A DNA stretch of 64,000 nt from Photobacterium salinisoli (GTDB lineage Bacteria > Pseudomonadota > Gammaproteobacteria > Enterobacterales > Vibrionaceae), in contig NZ_QZMS01000011.1 in the NCBI RefSeq assembly GCF_003614885.1, forward strand, positions 744,001 through 808,000. Direction: 5' to 3'. A program made the position numbers and the translations under genes. Below are positions 25,036-33,124 of the stretch, piece by piece. Position 1 is the first letter of the stretch; the number at the start of each line of letters is the position of its first letter. Under the pieces are notes generated by a model that did no database searches, was not told the DNA's origin, and worked only from the letters and a program-made list of their open reading frames with translations.

Positions 25036-26427
25036 ATGACTCGAATGCAACAAACGATATCGCCGGTAGACGGCAGTGTGTATGTCACGCGCCCGCTTGC
25101 TTCGGATGCTGAGATTCAGCAAGCGCTCAGCCTGGCGAAAAGTGCTCAGAAAAGCTGGGCGAGCGTCGCACTGGCTGAGCGTCAGGCAATCTGCAGCAAA
25201 GCGGTTGACTGGTTTGAAGCGAATAAGGCCGAAGTGGGTCTGGAAATCTGCTGGCAGATGGGGCGGCCAATCCGCTATGCGCAGGGCGAAATTGCCGGTC
25301 TGGCTGAACGCGCCCGCCATATGATCGAAGAAAGCGATGCCGCGCTGGCGACAATCACTCTGCCCGACAAGCCCGGCTTCAGCCGTTATATTACCCGTGA
25401 ACCTGTTGGTGTGGTGGCTGTGATCGCTCCTTGGAATTATCCGTACCTGACGGCTATCAACAGCATTGTGCCTGCCTTGCTGGCCGGCAACAGTGTCATC
25501 CTCAAACATTCTGCGCAGACGCCTTTGTGCGCTGAACGGCTGAAAGCGGCGTTTGATGCCGCAGGCCTGCCGGAAGGGGTGTTCCAGTATTTGCATCTCA
25601 CGCACGAGGACACCACCAGACTGATTCAGTCGGACGCGGTGAATCATGTCGCTTTTACCGGCTCAGTACCGGCCGGCGCGCATGTTGAGCAAGCCGCTGC
25701 GGGCCGCTTTATCGGAGTCGGACTGGAGCTGGGGGGGAAAGATCCGGCTTACGTGCGCGAGGATGCCGATCTGGATTATGCGGCTGACACTGTGATTGAC
25801 GGGGCGTTTTTCAACAGCGGCCAGTCGTGCTGTGGTATCGAGCGTATTTATGTTCACGCTTCTGTGTATGACGCTTTTGTCGAAAAAGCGGTTGCCATTG
25901 TCAGGCAGTATACGCTGGGCCGGCCGGATGAGCCGGACACGACACTGGGGCCGCTGGTACGGACCCGTGCTGCAGATTTTGTCCGTGGCCAGATTCAGGA
26001 AGCAATTGCCCAGGGGGCGGTGGCCCATATTGATGAAAAGGCCTTCCCGCTCAGTCAGGCCGGGTCGCCCTATCTGGCGCCGCAAGTGCTTACCCGGGTG
26101 GATCATTCGATGCGGGTGATGCATGAAGAGTCCTTCGGACCGGTTGTCGGCATCATGAAAGTCGACAGCGATGAAGAAGCCGTCAACCTGATGAATGACA
26201 GTGATTTTGGCCTGACCGCCAGCATTTTTACCCGTGATATTGAGCAGGGCATTGCGTTAGGGAAGCAGGTAGAAACCGGCACTTTCTTTATTAATCGCTG
26301 TGATTACCTCGATCCGGCACTGGCCTGGACCGGGGTGAAACAGTCTGGCCGTGGCTGCACTTTGTCGGCGCTGGGCTTTGCGGCACTGACTCGCCCGAAA
26401 TCATTTCATATTAAAACACTGGCCTGA
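25036..26427 (+). CDS. NAD(P)-dependent aldehyde dehydrogenase
   Basis: A 463-residue aldehyde dehydrogenase. The cofactor site includes VVAVIAPWNYPYLTAINSIV, the general-base Glu is in GLELGGKDPAYV, and the nucleophilic Cys is in FNSGQSCCGIERIYVH near residue 262. The C-terminal EESFGPVVGIM and GCTLSALGFAALTRPKS segments are intact. It starts 12 bases after the ligase stop, with AAGGA before the ATG. In the proposed pathway it oxidises gamma-glutamyl-aminoacetaldehyde to gamma-glutamylglycine, as PuuC and IpuH do for their substrates (inference). Confidence 0.92.
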   Translation: MTRMQQTISPVDGSVYVTRPLASDAEIQQALSLAKSAQKSWASVALAERQAICSKAVDWFEANKAEVGLEICWQMGRPIRYAQGEIAGLAERARHMIEESDAALATITLPDKPGFSRYITREPVGVVAVIAPWNYPYLTAINSIVPALLAGNSVILKHSAQTPLCAERLKAAFDAAGLPEGVFQYLHLTHEDTTRLIQSDAVNHVAFTGSVPAGAHVEQAAAGRFIGVGLELGGKDPAYVREDADLDYAADTVIDGAFFNSGQSCCGIERIYVHASVYDAFVEKAVAIVRQYTLGRPDEPDTTLGPLVRTRAADFVRGQIQEAIAQGAVAHIDEKAFPLSQAGSPYLAPQVLTRVDHSMRVMHEESFGPVVGIMKVDSDEEAVNLMNDSDFGLTASIFTRDIEQGIALGKQVETGTFFINRCDYLDPALAWTGVKQSGRGCTLSALGFAALTRPKSFHIKTLA

Positions 26428-26449
26428 ACCGGCGGATAAGGAGAGCAAG

Positions 26450-27619
26450 ATGACGCTGAAAGGAAACTGGAATTATCCCACGCCGATCACCGTGGGCGAA
26501 GGCTGTTTACAGCAAATCGCACAGGCATGTCAGGGCGCCGGGATCAGTAAGGCATTATTGGTGACGGACCCCGGGCTGGCAGCCCTGCCCATGGTGACGG
26601 AAACCGTTGCCTTATGCCGCGAAGCCGGTATGGGCTGTGAGGTATTTAGCCGGATTCAGGGCAATCCGACCGGAGAAAATGTCGAAGACGGTCTGGCTGT
26701 GTACCGGCAGGGCGGCTTTGACGGTGTGATTGCTTTTGGTGGCGGTTCCAGTCTGGATGCAGCCAAAGCCATTGCTTTGATGGCGGGACAGTCATTACCA
26801 CTGTGGGCATTTGAAGATGTGGGTGATAACTGGTTGCAGGCCAATGCCGAGGCCATCGCCCCTGTGGTTGCTATTCCGACCACAGCCGGAACCGGCTCTG
26901 AGGTAGGGCGGGCATCGGTGATCACAGATACGGCCAATCACGTCAAAAAGATCATTTTCCATCCCAAAATGTTGCCGGTGCGTGTGCTGCTTGACCCGGT
27001 GGTGACTACCGGATTGCCGCCGCATATCACCGCAGCGACCGGCATGGATGCGCTGTCACATAACCTTGAAGCCTATTGCGCCAACGGCTATCACCCGATG
27101 GCTGAGGGTATCGCACTGGAAGGCATCCGGCTGATTAAAGCTTATCTGCCGCAAGCGGTTGCCGATGGCAGTAACCTTGAGGCCCGCACCCAAATGCTGG
27201 TGGCCTCCAGTATGGGGGCTACCGCCTTTCAGCGTGGCCTGGGAGGCATGCACGCCATTGCCCACACGCTGGGGGCGTTATACGACAAGCACCACGGTTT
27301 ATTGAATGCCATTTTGATGCCTTATGTACTGGTGGCAAACCGCAGTGCGATTGAAGATAAGCTGACCCATCTGGCCCGCTATCTGGATTTACCTGAGCCG
27401 GGTTTTGACAGTTTCCTCAACTGGATTCTGGATTTCCGTGCCGCCCTGACGATCCCCCATACACTGGCGGATATCGATATCACGGTTGAAGACGCGCAGC
27501 GCGTGGGCATCATGGCGGTACAGGATCCGTCGGCAGGCGGAAATCCTGTCGCACTGACCGCTGAGCAATACAGCCGGATTTTCGTGGATGCTGTGACGGG
27601 TCGATTGCCGCAGCACTGA
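26450..27619 (+). CDS. Iron-containing alcohol dehydrogenase
   Basis: A 389-residue group III alcohol dehydrogenase. The NAD-binding region carries GGGSSLDAAKAIALM, and the strand AIPTTAGTGSEVGRASVI is typical. Metal ligands are visible as Asp and His in GMDALSHNLEAY, and the two His in GMHAIAHTLGALYDKHHG. It would interconvert an alcohol and aldehyde. Within this operon, the natural substrate would be gamma-glutamylethanolamide, whose free primary alcohol must be oxidised before the aldehyde dehydrogenase can act (inference). AAGGAG precedes the ATG. Confidence 0.92.
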   Translation: MTLKGNWNYPTPITVGEGCLQQIAQACQGAGISKALLVTDPGLAALPMVTETVALCREAGMGCEVFSRIQGNPTGENVEDGLAVYRQGGFDGVIAFGGGSSLDAAKAIALMAGQSLPLWAFEDVGDNWLQANAEAIAPVVAIPTTAGTGSEVGRASVITDTANHVKKIIFHPKMLPVRVLLDPVVTTGLPPHITAATGMDALSHNLEAYCANGYHPMAEGIALEGIRLIKAYLPQAVADGSNLEARTQMLVASSMGATAFQRGLGGMHAIAHTLGALYDKHHGLLNAILMPYVLVANRSAIEDKLTHLARYLDLPEPGFDSFLNWILDFRAALTIPHTLADIDITVEDAQRVGIMAVQDPSAGGNPVALTAEQYSRIFVDAVTGRLPQH

Positions 27620-27633
27620 CATCAGGAGGCTCC

Positions 27634-28353
27634 ATGACGGTAAGAATGGGTATTCTGCAGTGTGATGACGTCAGGCAGGATTTGCAGCCAGACCACGGAA
27701 ATTATCCGGCGATGTTCAATCAACTGCTGCGCGATGCCGGTGACGCGCTGGAACTGGTGTTTTACCGGGCGCTGGACGGTGAGTTGCCGCAAGATGCTGA
27801 CGAGTGTGATGTCTACATGACCACGGGCAGCCGTCACAGTGTCAATGATGATCTGCCCTGGATCCCCCCGTTGCTGGCCTTTGTGCGGGAACTGCATGCC
27901 CGCAGAAAGAAACTGGTGGGTATCTGCTTTGGTCATCAGTTGATTGCAAAAGCACTGGGTGGCGAAGTGATTCAGGCGCCGCAGGGTTGGGGGATAGGTG
28001 TGGCGACACATGCGTTGCATGCATTGCCGTCGGGCGTAAAGGAAAGCGCTGCGCTTCCGTCCGATCTGTCTTTGCTGGTGAGTCATCAGGATCAGGTTGT
28101 CCGGCTACCGGATGATACGGCTGTGCTGGCCGGGAGTGATTTTTGCCCGTATTACATGCTACAGGTGGGTGAGCATTTTCTCGGCATTCAGGGGCACCCT
28201 GAATTCAGCAAAGCCTATTCGCGTGACCTGATGCTGGCAAGAAAGGCGATGTTACCGGCCAATGTGCTGGATACCGGACTGACCTCACTGGACATGCCGG
28301 TAGACAGTGAAAGGGTCACTCGCTGGATGCTGGATTTCCTGCGCGTATCGTAA
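27634..28353 (+). CDS. Class I glutamine amidotransferase-like gamma-glutamyl hydrolase
   Basis: A 239-residue GATase1 protein with Cys in VGICFGHQLIAKALGG and the His/Glu pair in GIQGHPEFS. No synthase partner domain is fused. Stand-alone members close to GuaA-like amidotransferases act as gamma-glutamyl hydrolases in amine pathways (IpuF, and functionally PuuD). Here it would release glutamate and the product amino acid at the last step. AGGAGG sits well before the ATG, 14 bases from the previous gene, and a strong terminator follows. Confidence 0.85.
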   Translation: MTVRMGILQCDDVRQDLQPDHGNYPAMFNQLLRDAGDALELVFYRALDGELPQDADECDVYMTTGSRHSVNDDLPWIPPLLAFVRELHARRKKLVGICFGHQLIAKALGGEVIQAPQGWGIGVATHALHALPSGVKESAALPSDLSLLVSHQDQVVRLPDDTAVLAGSDFCPYYMLQVGEHFLGIQGHPEFSKAYSRDLMLARKAMLPANVLDTGLTSLDMPVDSERVTRWMLDFLRVS

Positions 28354-28379
28354 CCTTTTTGATTTACTGCGACTGAATA

Positions 28380-28415
28380 CCTGCCCCTGTTAACGCAAAG
28401 AGGGGCAGGTTTTTT
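28380..28415 (+). terminator. Terminator closing the gamma-glutamylation operon
   Basis: Stem CCTGCCCCT (28380-28388) with AGGGGCAGG (28401-28409), 12-base loop, then six Ts. It sits between convergent genes, 3 bases from the stop codon of the MFS gene on the other strand. Confidence 0.92.
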
Positions 28416-28417
28416 CT

Positions 28418-29572
28418 TTACTGACTATCAGGTAGCGGGGTGCTGAATCCGTTACGGATACTCAGGGTAACAATCAGTGCAAATACCCCGACCACACAGC
28501 CAAGCTGCCAGGCCTGATGAACCCCAAGCTTAATCAATACAATGCTGATTAAGGCTGAAAACAGCATCTGACCGCCACCGGATAACGCGGCCACCGTGCC
28601 AGCTTGTTTACGGTAAGGCAGCATCACCTGCGACTGTGCGCAAGGCATAGCGATCCCATTGCCAAACACCATCAGGAACTGGCCCAGCATCATCATCAAT
28701 GGTGTCAGCGGTGCCAGGATTAACCAGACAGCCGCAATAAGATGAACGACAGGCGCGAGGTACAGCATGCGCATGGTACCGATTCTGGGCCGCAGCCGGC
28801 TGACCAGAAAACCGCCGCCAAATAACCCCGCGGTCGGAAGAAGTGCCCAGAGCGCGTATTCGTCTGAGGTCATGCCAATCTGGACCTGCATAATAAATGG
28901 CATCAGCGAGATGGTGGTAACAACCAGACTAAAGTTCAGCCACCCGATACTGGCAAAACTCAGAAAATAGCGTGACGATAGCAGGGAGCGGTAATCAGCG
29001 GCGACTTTCTTCACTGAAGGCACTGCTTGTTTGTCGTGCATAGTCTCTTTAAACATCATATACAGTGCAAACCACACCAGGATGATATAGCTTGCCAGCA
29101 CGACAAAGACCGACAGCCAGCCAAAGTGGTGGTTAATAAAACCGCCAATCACTGGCGCAAAAATCGGCGTAAATGACGCCACCATGGTCAGATAAGACAG
29201 CGCCTGCGGCAACTGTTCAGCTGTGTAGGAATCCCGTGTCGACGCGCGGGCCAGCACAGCGCAGCAACCTGCTCCCAGGCCTTGCATCAGGCGACCCGCG
29301 ACTAAGCCGTAAAAATGGTCACTGGCAAGGATCACCAGAATCAGACCGGCCACCGCAAGCAGGATACCGGCTAACAGTACGCGGCGGCGGCCTAAGGCGT
29401 CTGAGACTGGGCCGTAGATGAATTGCGACGGGCCGAAACCGAGTAAGTAGACAGCTATCAGCAGTTGCGCCTGATCAACGGATACCCCAAAGTCATCGGC
29501 TATCCAGGGCAGAGAAGGAAACACCAGTCCCATCCCAAACTGACCTATGCTGATGGTCAGGCAGGCCAGCAA
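28418..29572 (-). CDS. MFS transporter (Bcr/EmrD-like)
   Basis: A 384-residue major facilitator with 12 hydrophobic segments. The motif-A region is YGPVSDALGRRRVLLAG and the motif-C-like segment is MVASFTPIFAPVIGGFINHH, which place it with drug:H+ antiporters of the Bcr/CflA/EmrD type. It starts with a TTG 55 bases after the siderophore-interacting protein gene. No ATG or GTG is in phase before an upstream stop, so the N-terminus is uncertain. As last gene of an iron operon it may export a siderophore or take up its ferric form (inference). Confidence 0.8.
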   Translation of the reverse strand: MLACLTISIGQFGMGLVFPSLPWIADDFGVSVDQAQLLIAVYLLGFGPSQFIYGPVSDALGRRRVLLAGILLAVAGLILVILASDHFYGLVAGRLMQGLGAGCCAVLARASTRDSYTAEQLPQALSYLTMVASFTPIFAPVIGGFINHHFGWLSVFVVLASYIILVWFALYMMFKETMHDKQAVPSVKKVAADYRSLLSSRYFLSFASIGWLNFSLVVTTISLMPFIMQVQIGMTSDEYALWALLPTAGLFGGGFLVSRLRPRIGTMRMLYLAPVVHLIAAVWLILAPLTPLMMMLGQFLMVFGNGIAMPCAQSQVMLPYRKQAGTVAALSGGGQMLFSALISIVLIKLGVHQAWQLGCVVGVFALIVTLSIRNGFSTPLPDSQ

Positions 29573-29627
29573 AACAGGGCGCCAGGAAAAAGCGGCTGAA
29601 ACCGCTGTTCCCTCGGCGGCGACGGCA

Positions 29628-30452
29628 TCAGGCTTTGCTATGATAGCTGTCCTGATCGTCGCGTTTGATGACCTTGTGCCCGTCTTCTGTCACTCCGTGT
29701 TTCCAGTAACTGCTGATGTAACAGCTTTTGCGATCGAACTGATCCTGCCGGCTGATGTGCTGGCGTATGGCTCGCATATTGCTGAATTCGCAGGCACACC
29801 AGATAGCCGGGCTTCCTTCCAGCCAGCGCAGTTGCGTGACTTTCTCCGCCAGTGCGTTGCCTGAGTGTTCCCCCTCCATCACAGTGATTAAGTCAACACC
29901 GGCAGGCAGTTGCAGCGCTGGCAGATCCTGCTCGCAGCTGAGTGCCAGTACCACGTAACCCCGGCAATCTGCGGCAAGACGGGCCGTTTTGAGTTGTATG
30001 GAAGGCAGTGCCGTCATATCGCCGATGATCAGCACCCAGTCACTGTCCTCTGCCAGGCCCTGAATGATATTCGGTCCGCCGAGGGAAATCTGCTCACCTG
30101 GCTGAGCGTGCATGGCCCAGTGGCACGCATAGCCGCCCTGTTCCGGATTGAGCACGTCTTTGTGCTGGCTCTTGCCCTTGTGCTGATGCTTGACAAAATC
30201 CAGTGACAAGTTGCCCTGCTCGGCATCAAATTCGCTGATGGTGAAGGTACGCAAAACCGGTTTTTGCCCTTCGGGCAGTGTGCTGAGGTCGGTGCTGCCA
30301 GCCGGAGTGAACAGCAGTTTGACATACTGACCGGCGCTGTCGGCGGGAAGAAGACGGATATCCTCGCCGGTCAGAATCACGCGGCGCATGTTAGGGCTGA
30401 TATCAAAGGCTTGCTGTACAGTGAATGTTTTGGGTTGCAGTCGTTTTTGCAT
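29628..30452 (-). CDS. viuB: Siderophore-interacting protein (ViuB/SIP family)
   Basis: A 274-residue flavoprotein-like ferric-siderophore reductase. The N-terminal FAD-binding barrel includes MRRVILTGEDIRLLPADSAG and VLRTFTISEFDAEQGNLSLD. The C-terminal SIP domain has WVLIIGDMTALPSI and WCACEFSNMRAIRQHI, ending with CYISSYWKHGVTEDGH, the signature tail of ViuB. These proteins release iron from imported ferric siderophores in the cytoplasm. It is the middle gene of a minus-strand operon with a Fur-like site upstream, 26 bases after the recombinase-like gene. Confidence 0.92.
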   Translation of the reverse strand: MQKRLQPKTFTVQQAFDISPNMRRVILTGEDIRLLPADSAGQYVKLLFTPAGSTDLSTLPEGQKPVLRTFTISEFDAEQGNLSLDFVKHQHKGKSQHKDVLNPEQGGYACHWAMHAQPGEQISLGGPNIIQGLAEDSDWVLIIGDMTALPSIQLKTARLAADCRGYVVLALSCEQDLPALQLPAGVDLITVMEGEHSGNALAEKVTQLRWLEGSPAIWCACEFSNMRAIRQHISRQDQFDRKSCYISSYWKHGVTEDGHKVIKRDDQDSYHSKA

Positions 30453-30478
30453 GTCTTAATCTCTGTTTGAATTCGGGG

Positions 30479-31081
30479 TTACAGATCGTGGCCGTGGTGT
30501 TGCATTTTGGCTTTAACGCGTTTGACCGTAGAAAGACTGACACCCGTTTCGTCGGCCACTGTCTGCAGTGTTTTCCCTGCCTGGAGCAGCAGGGCAATCT
30601 GGCGGTGCACCTCATGATTGGCACGGCGCCCGCGAAATTTTTCTTTCCACGCGGCTTTGTCCTGGCGCAGTGAATCCCGGCCCGCCTCGGCGGCCCACAG
30701 CCGATGCTGGGTGTGGGAATTTGCATAGCCCTTGAGCATCAGCAGTAAGGCATCGGTGACAGGGCAGTTAGGTTTGAAAGTCAGCGGTTGGTTCACCGTG
30801 TGCACGATCACGCCTTTGTCCAGTAAGTGCTGAAGGGTCTGGTGGCAGGCATCGAAATGAAAGCCAAGATCCGTTACCCAGCGGACGATCAGCTGATCGC
30901 CCGGCTTGAGTATGTCGAACAAGGCGCTGTATTGCGGGCGTTCCTCGGCAGTGACGTTGCCGCGGATCCCAGTCTCCCGGAACAGACGCAAATCGGGCGC
31001 ATAATCGGTAATTTGCCGGATCAATGCCTCAGGATTGCCCATTTTCGGCGAAAGACGAATATAGCCGTACAGGGTAGACAT
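30479..31081 (-). CDS. Serine-recombinase-like protein, probably catalytically impaired
   Basis: A 200-residue protein with a resolvase-type N-terminal domain (YGYIRLSPK, giving Arg and Ser of the active site; ERPQYSALFDILKPGDQLIV) and a C-terminal HTH (LLQAGKTLQTVADETGVSLS). The place of the conserved DRLGR motif, which supplies two catalytic arginines, reads TDLGFHF. Strand exchange is therefore unlikely. It heads the siderophore operon and lies just below a Fur-like site, so it may act as a DNA-binding regulator. No res site or transposon ends were seen nearby. Confidence 0.8.
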   Translation of the reverse strand: MSTLYGYIRLSPKMGNPEALIRQITDYAPDLRLFRETGIRGNVTAEERPQYSALFDILKPGDQLIVRWVTDLGFHFDACHQTLQHLLDKGVIVHTVNQPLTFKPNCPVTDALLLMLKGYANSHTQHRLWAAEAGRDSLRQDKAAWKEKFRGRRANHEVHRQIALLLQAGKTLQTVADETGVSLSTVKRVKAKMQHHGHDL

Positions 31082-31144
31082 AGCGACTCCTTCACAAAAC
31101 TGCTTTTGTTGTGCAAACCGTAATGGTTCATTTGGTGTGGTTCA

Positions 31145-31163
31145 TTTAATGATTATCATAGAG
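31145..31163 (-). promoter_or_regulatory. Fur-like operator upstream of the siderophore operon
   Basis: TTTAATGATTATCATAGAG matches 12 of 19 positions of the Fur box, with the core AATGAT-N-ATCAT intact. It lies 64 bases before the start of the recombinase-like gene, on the upstream side of the minus-strand operon. Confidence 0.6.
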
Positions 31164-31265
31164 GCTCAAAATGATTCTTGCAACACCAAATGAGCTTTAT
31201 GAGGGGGAACCGGACGGCAGAAAAGTGAAAGCGGGTCGATGAGAGTAAGTGTATGTGTCAGGCTT

Positions 31266-32186
31266 TCAAGTCAGTAACGACTGCGGCTGAGACTGGCGCA
31301 CTTCCTGATATAGCCAGTCGATAAACGCCTGAGTACGGGTCATGCGCGGTGAGGTACGATCATAAAATAAGGTGTAGCGGATACCCGGTACTAAACCTAT
31401 ATCAAAAGGCTTAACCAGCAGGCCATTGTCAATAAAATCACCTGCCAGACTTAGTGTCCCCAAACAAGCACCGTGACCTGCCATCACGGCATTCAGGCCC
31501 ATTTCAAAGGTGCTGACTTCCATCCATTGCAGGTTGCCTTCGGGTACGTCAACGCCCGCCGTGTTAAACCAGCGTTCCCAGGTTAAATTGCAGGTTTCAG
31601 CCCAGTGAATCAGCCAGCAGTTGAGCAGTTGTTCCGGATGGCGGAATGTCATCGAATTGGCCAGTTCAGGTGAACAGAGTGGATACACGGGTTCTTCATA
31701 CAGGATGCAGGACTGAATGCTGTCACCAAGATGTACCTTGTGGCCCTGCCTGATGGCGAGATCAATATTGCCGTACTTCATGTCTGGCGCATCGGCGGTG
31801 GCATCGACACGGATAGAGATATCCGGGTGAATCATGGTGAATTTCCACAAGCGGGGCATCAGCCAGCGGGAAGCAAACGATCGGGAAGTATTGACGGTCA
31901 GGATCCCTTCCAGAGGCTCGGCCTGAATGCGGTTCAGCCCGGACAGAATATGATCAAACCCGCGGGAAACATCGGTATACAGGCTGGCGCCCTGTGTGGT
32001 CAGTATCATGTTTCGTCCCTGGCGGACAAAGAGTTTGCAGCCCAGGACGTTCTCCAGCTGACGGATTTTCTGACTGACAGCAGCCTGACTGACATACAGT
32101 TCTTCGGCGGCTTTGCTGTAACTCTGGCGTCGGGCAGCCACTTCAAAGTAGCGTAATCCGGATAAATGTTGTAGTCGGTTATCCAT
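31266..32186 (-). CDS. LysR-family regulator, GcvA-like
   Basis: A 306-residue LysR regulator. HTH: SYSKAAEELYVSQAAVSQKI with RQLENVLGCKLFVRQGR (residues ~20-60). The effector domain has SFASRWLMPRLWKFTMIHPD and DLAIRQGHKVHLGD, the latter typical of GcvA/AmpR-type members. It is divergent from a small + strand gene across a 96-base gap, the classic LysR arrangement, so it may control that gene. No effector can be assigned. Confidence 0.9.
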   Translation of the reverse strand: MDNRLQHLSGLRYFEVAARRQSYSKAAEELYVSQAAVSQKIRQLENVLGCKLFVRQGRNMILTTQGASLYTDVSRGFDHILSGLNRIQAEPLEGILTVNTSRSFASRWLMPRLWKFTMIHPDISIRVDATADAPDMKYGNIDLAIRQGHKVHLGDSIQSCILYEEPVYPLCSPELANSMTFRHPEQLLNCWLIHWAETCNLTWERWFNTAGVDVPEGNLQWMEVSTFEMGLNAVMAGHGACLGTLSLAGDFIDNGLLVKPFDIGLVPGIRYTLFYDRTSPRMTRTQAFIDWLYQEVRQSQPQSLLT

Positions 32187-32282
32187 AATCTCAGCTTATA
32201 GTTGGTGTAATGAATCATCGTTCGTGACCGGCGCTCATTATACGCATAATCCCTGCAGGCACTGTGACAGGAGAAGAATAAA

Positions 32283-32468
32283 ATGATCAGAGTAGCACTG
32301 CAATGGGAAGTAGAAATTCAGTTGTTTAAGCAGAAAAAGCCCTGGTTATGGGGAAACTGGCAGAAAAAGGCACAAGCGCCGGCAGAATCTCTCACACCGC
32401 ACATGAAGAAAGATATCGGGCTGGAATCATTGCCTTCTCCACCGAAGGATTATCAGCAGTACTTATAG
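32283..32468 (+). CDS. Small basic protein, weakly DUF1127-like
   Basis: A 61-residue Trp- and Lys-rich soluble peptide (KKPWLWGNWQKKAQA). AGGAG lies at good spacing before the ATG. The segment HMKKDIGLESLP resembles the conserved LxDIGL tail of DUF1127 proteins, but the rest does not match clearly. It has no signal peptide. Divergent placement from a LysR gene supports that it is real. Function unknown. The repeat array starts about 13 bases after its stop. Confidence 0.55.
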   Translation: MIRVALQWEVEIQLFKQKKPWLWGNWQKKAQAPAESLTPHMKKDIGLESLPSPPKDYQQYL

Positions 32469-32480
32469 GTATGTTGGTTT

Positions 32481-32739
32481 GAGTTGTGATGTCTGAGTGT
32501 GAAGGTATGTCGCGCTTGAGTTCTGTGGTTCATTTGGCCTTGTTTGATGCGCGCCAGGTACTCTTTTGAGGTAAAAGAGTACCCAGAAAACCTTTTTGTT
32601 CTTTGGTGTTGTCCGGGGCGGTTGTAGGCGCTCCCGGCGCCGACAACCTGAAAATTCGTCCTGAATTTTCCCCTGAGGGATTGGGTTTCTTTTGGTTTTT
32701 TTGGGTGTTGTGGCTGGGGGATTATGGAGCGATCGAGGC
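32481..32739 (+). repeat. Structured repeat family, unit A (first tandem copy)
   Basis: Repeat unit beginning at ATGTCGCGCTTGAG (32507), preceded by 26 bases also shared with the copy at 39741. Period to the next copy is 233 bases. It contains three hairpins: GGTACTCTTTT/AAAAGAGTACC (32557-32583), GGTTGT...ACAACC (32620-32648) and GAAAATTC/GAATTTTC (32650-32670). It lies just 3' of a gene in the same orientation. No family name is recognised. Confidence 0.85.
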
Positions 32740-32972
32740 ATGTCGCGCTTGAGTTCGGTGGCTTACTTGGCCTTGTTTGATGCGCGCCAGGTACTCTTTT
32801 GAGGTAAAAGAGTACCCAGAAAACCTTTGTTTTCTTTGGTGTTGTTCGGGGCGGTTGTAGGCGCTCCCGGCGCCGACAACCTGAAAATTCGTCCTGAATT
32901 TTCCCCTGAGGGATTGGGTTTCTTTTGGTTTTTTAGGGTGTTATGGCTGGGGGATTTTGGAGCGACCGAGGC
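32740..32972 (+). repeat. Structured repeat family, unit B (second tandem copy)
   Basis: A 233-base near-identical copy of the preceding unit, with the same three hairpins shifted by 233 bases (first hairpin at 32790-32816). A few substitutions separate the two copies. Confidence 0.9.
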
Positions 32973-33030
32973 ATGTCGCGCTTGGGTTCTGTGGTTAACT
33001 TGGCCTTGTTTGATGCGCGGTAGTGACTCT
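32973..33030 (+). repeat. Structured repeat family, partial third copy
   Basis: Starts with the same ATGTCGCGCTTG and continues to the first arm of hairpin 1, here AGTGACTCTTTGCTGG like the copy at 39.8 kb rather than its tandem neighbours. It then breaks off. A 10-bp inverted repeat (CAGACGCTTC at 33054, GAAGCGTCTG at 33071) follows and may terminate scrA transcripts weakly. Confidence 0.75.
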
Positions 33031-33124
33031 TTGCTGGAAGGTAGTTGAAGGCACAGACGCTTCGGGAGAGGAAGCGTCTGCCAGTGGCTTGCTCTGGTAC
33101 TGAAAACCAGGTTTGTGATGAAGA

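Noticed and set aside
25729-25737. Run of seven Gs in the aldehyde dehydrogenase gene
   Set aside because: It encodes the conserved Leu-Gly-Gly-Lys motif and is too short to call a phase-variable tract.
32481-33030. CRISPR array or CRISPR-like repeats
   Set aside because: Period is 233 bases with no short direct repeats or variable spacers, and no cas genes are near.
33054-33080. 10-bp inverted repeat after the tandem repeats as an attC site or strong terminator
   Set aside because: No GTTRRRY core and no T run on either side; kept only as a possible weak terminator of scrA.
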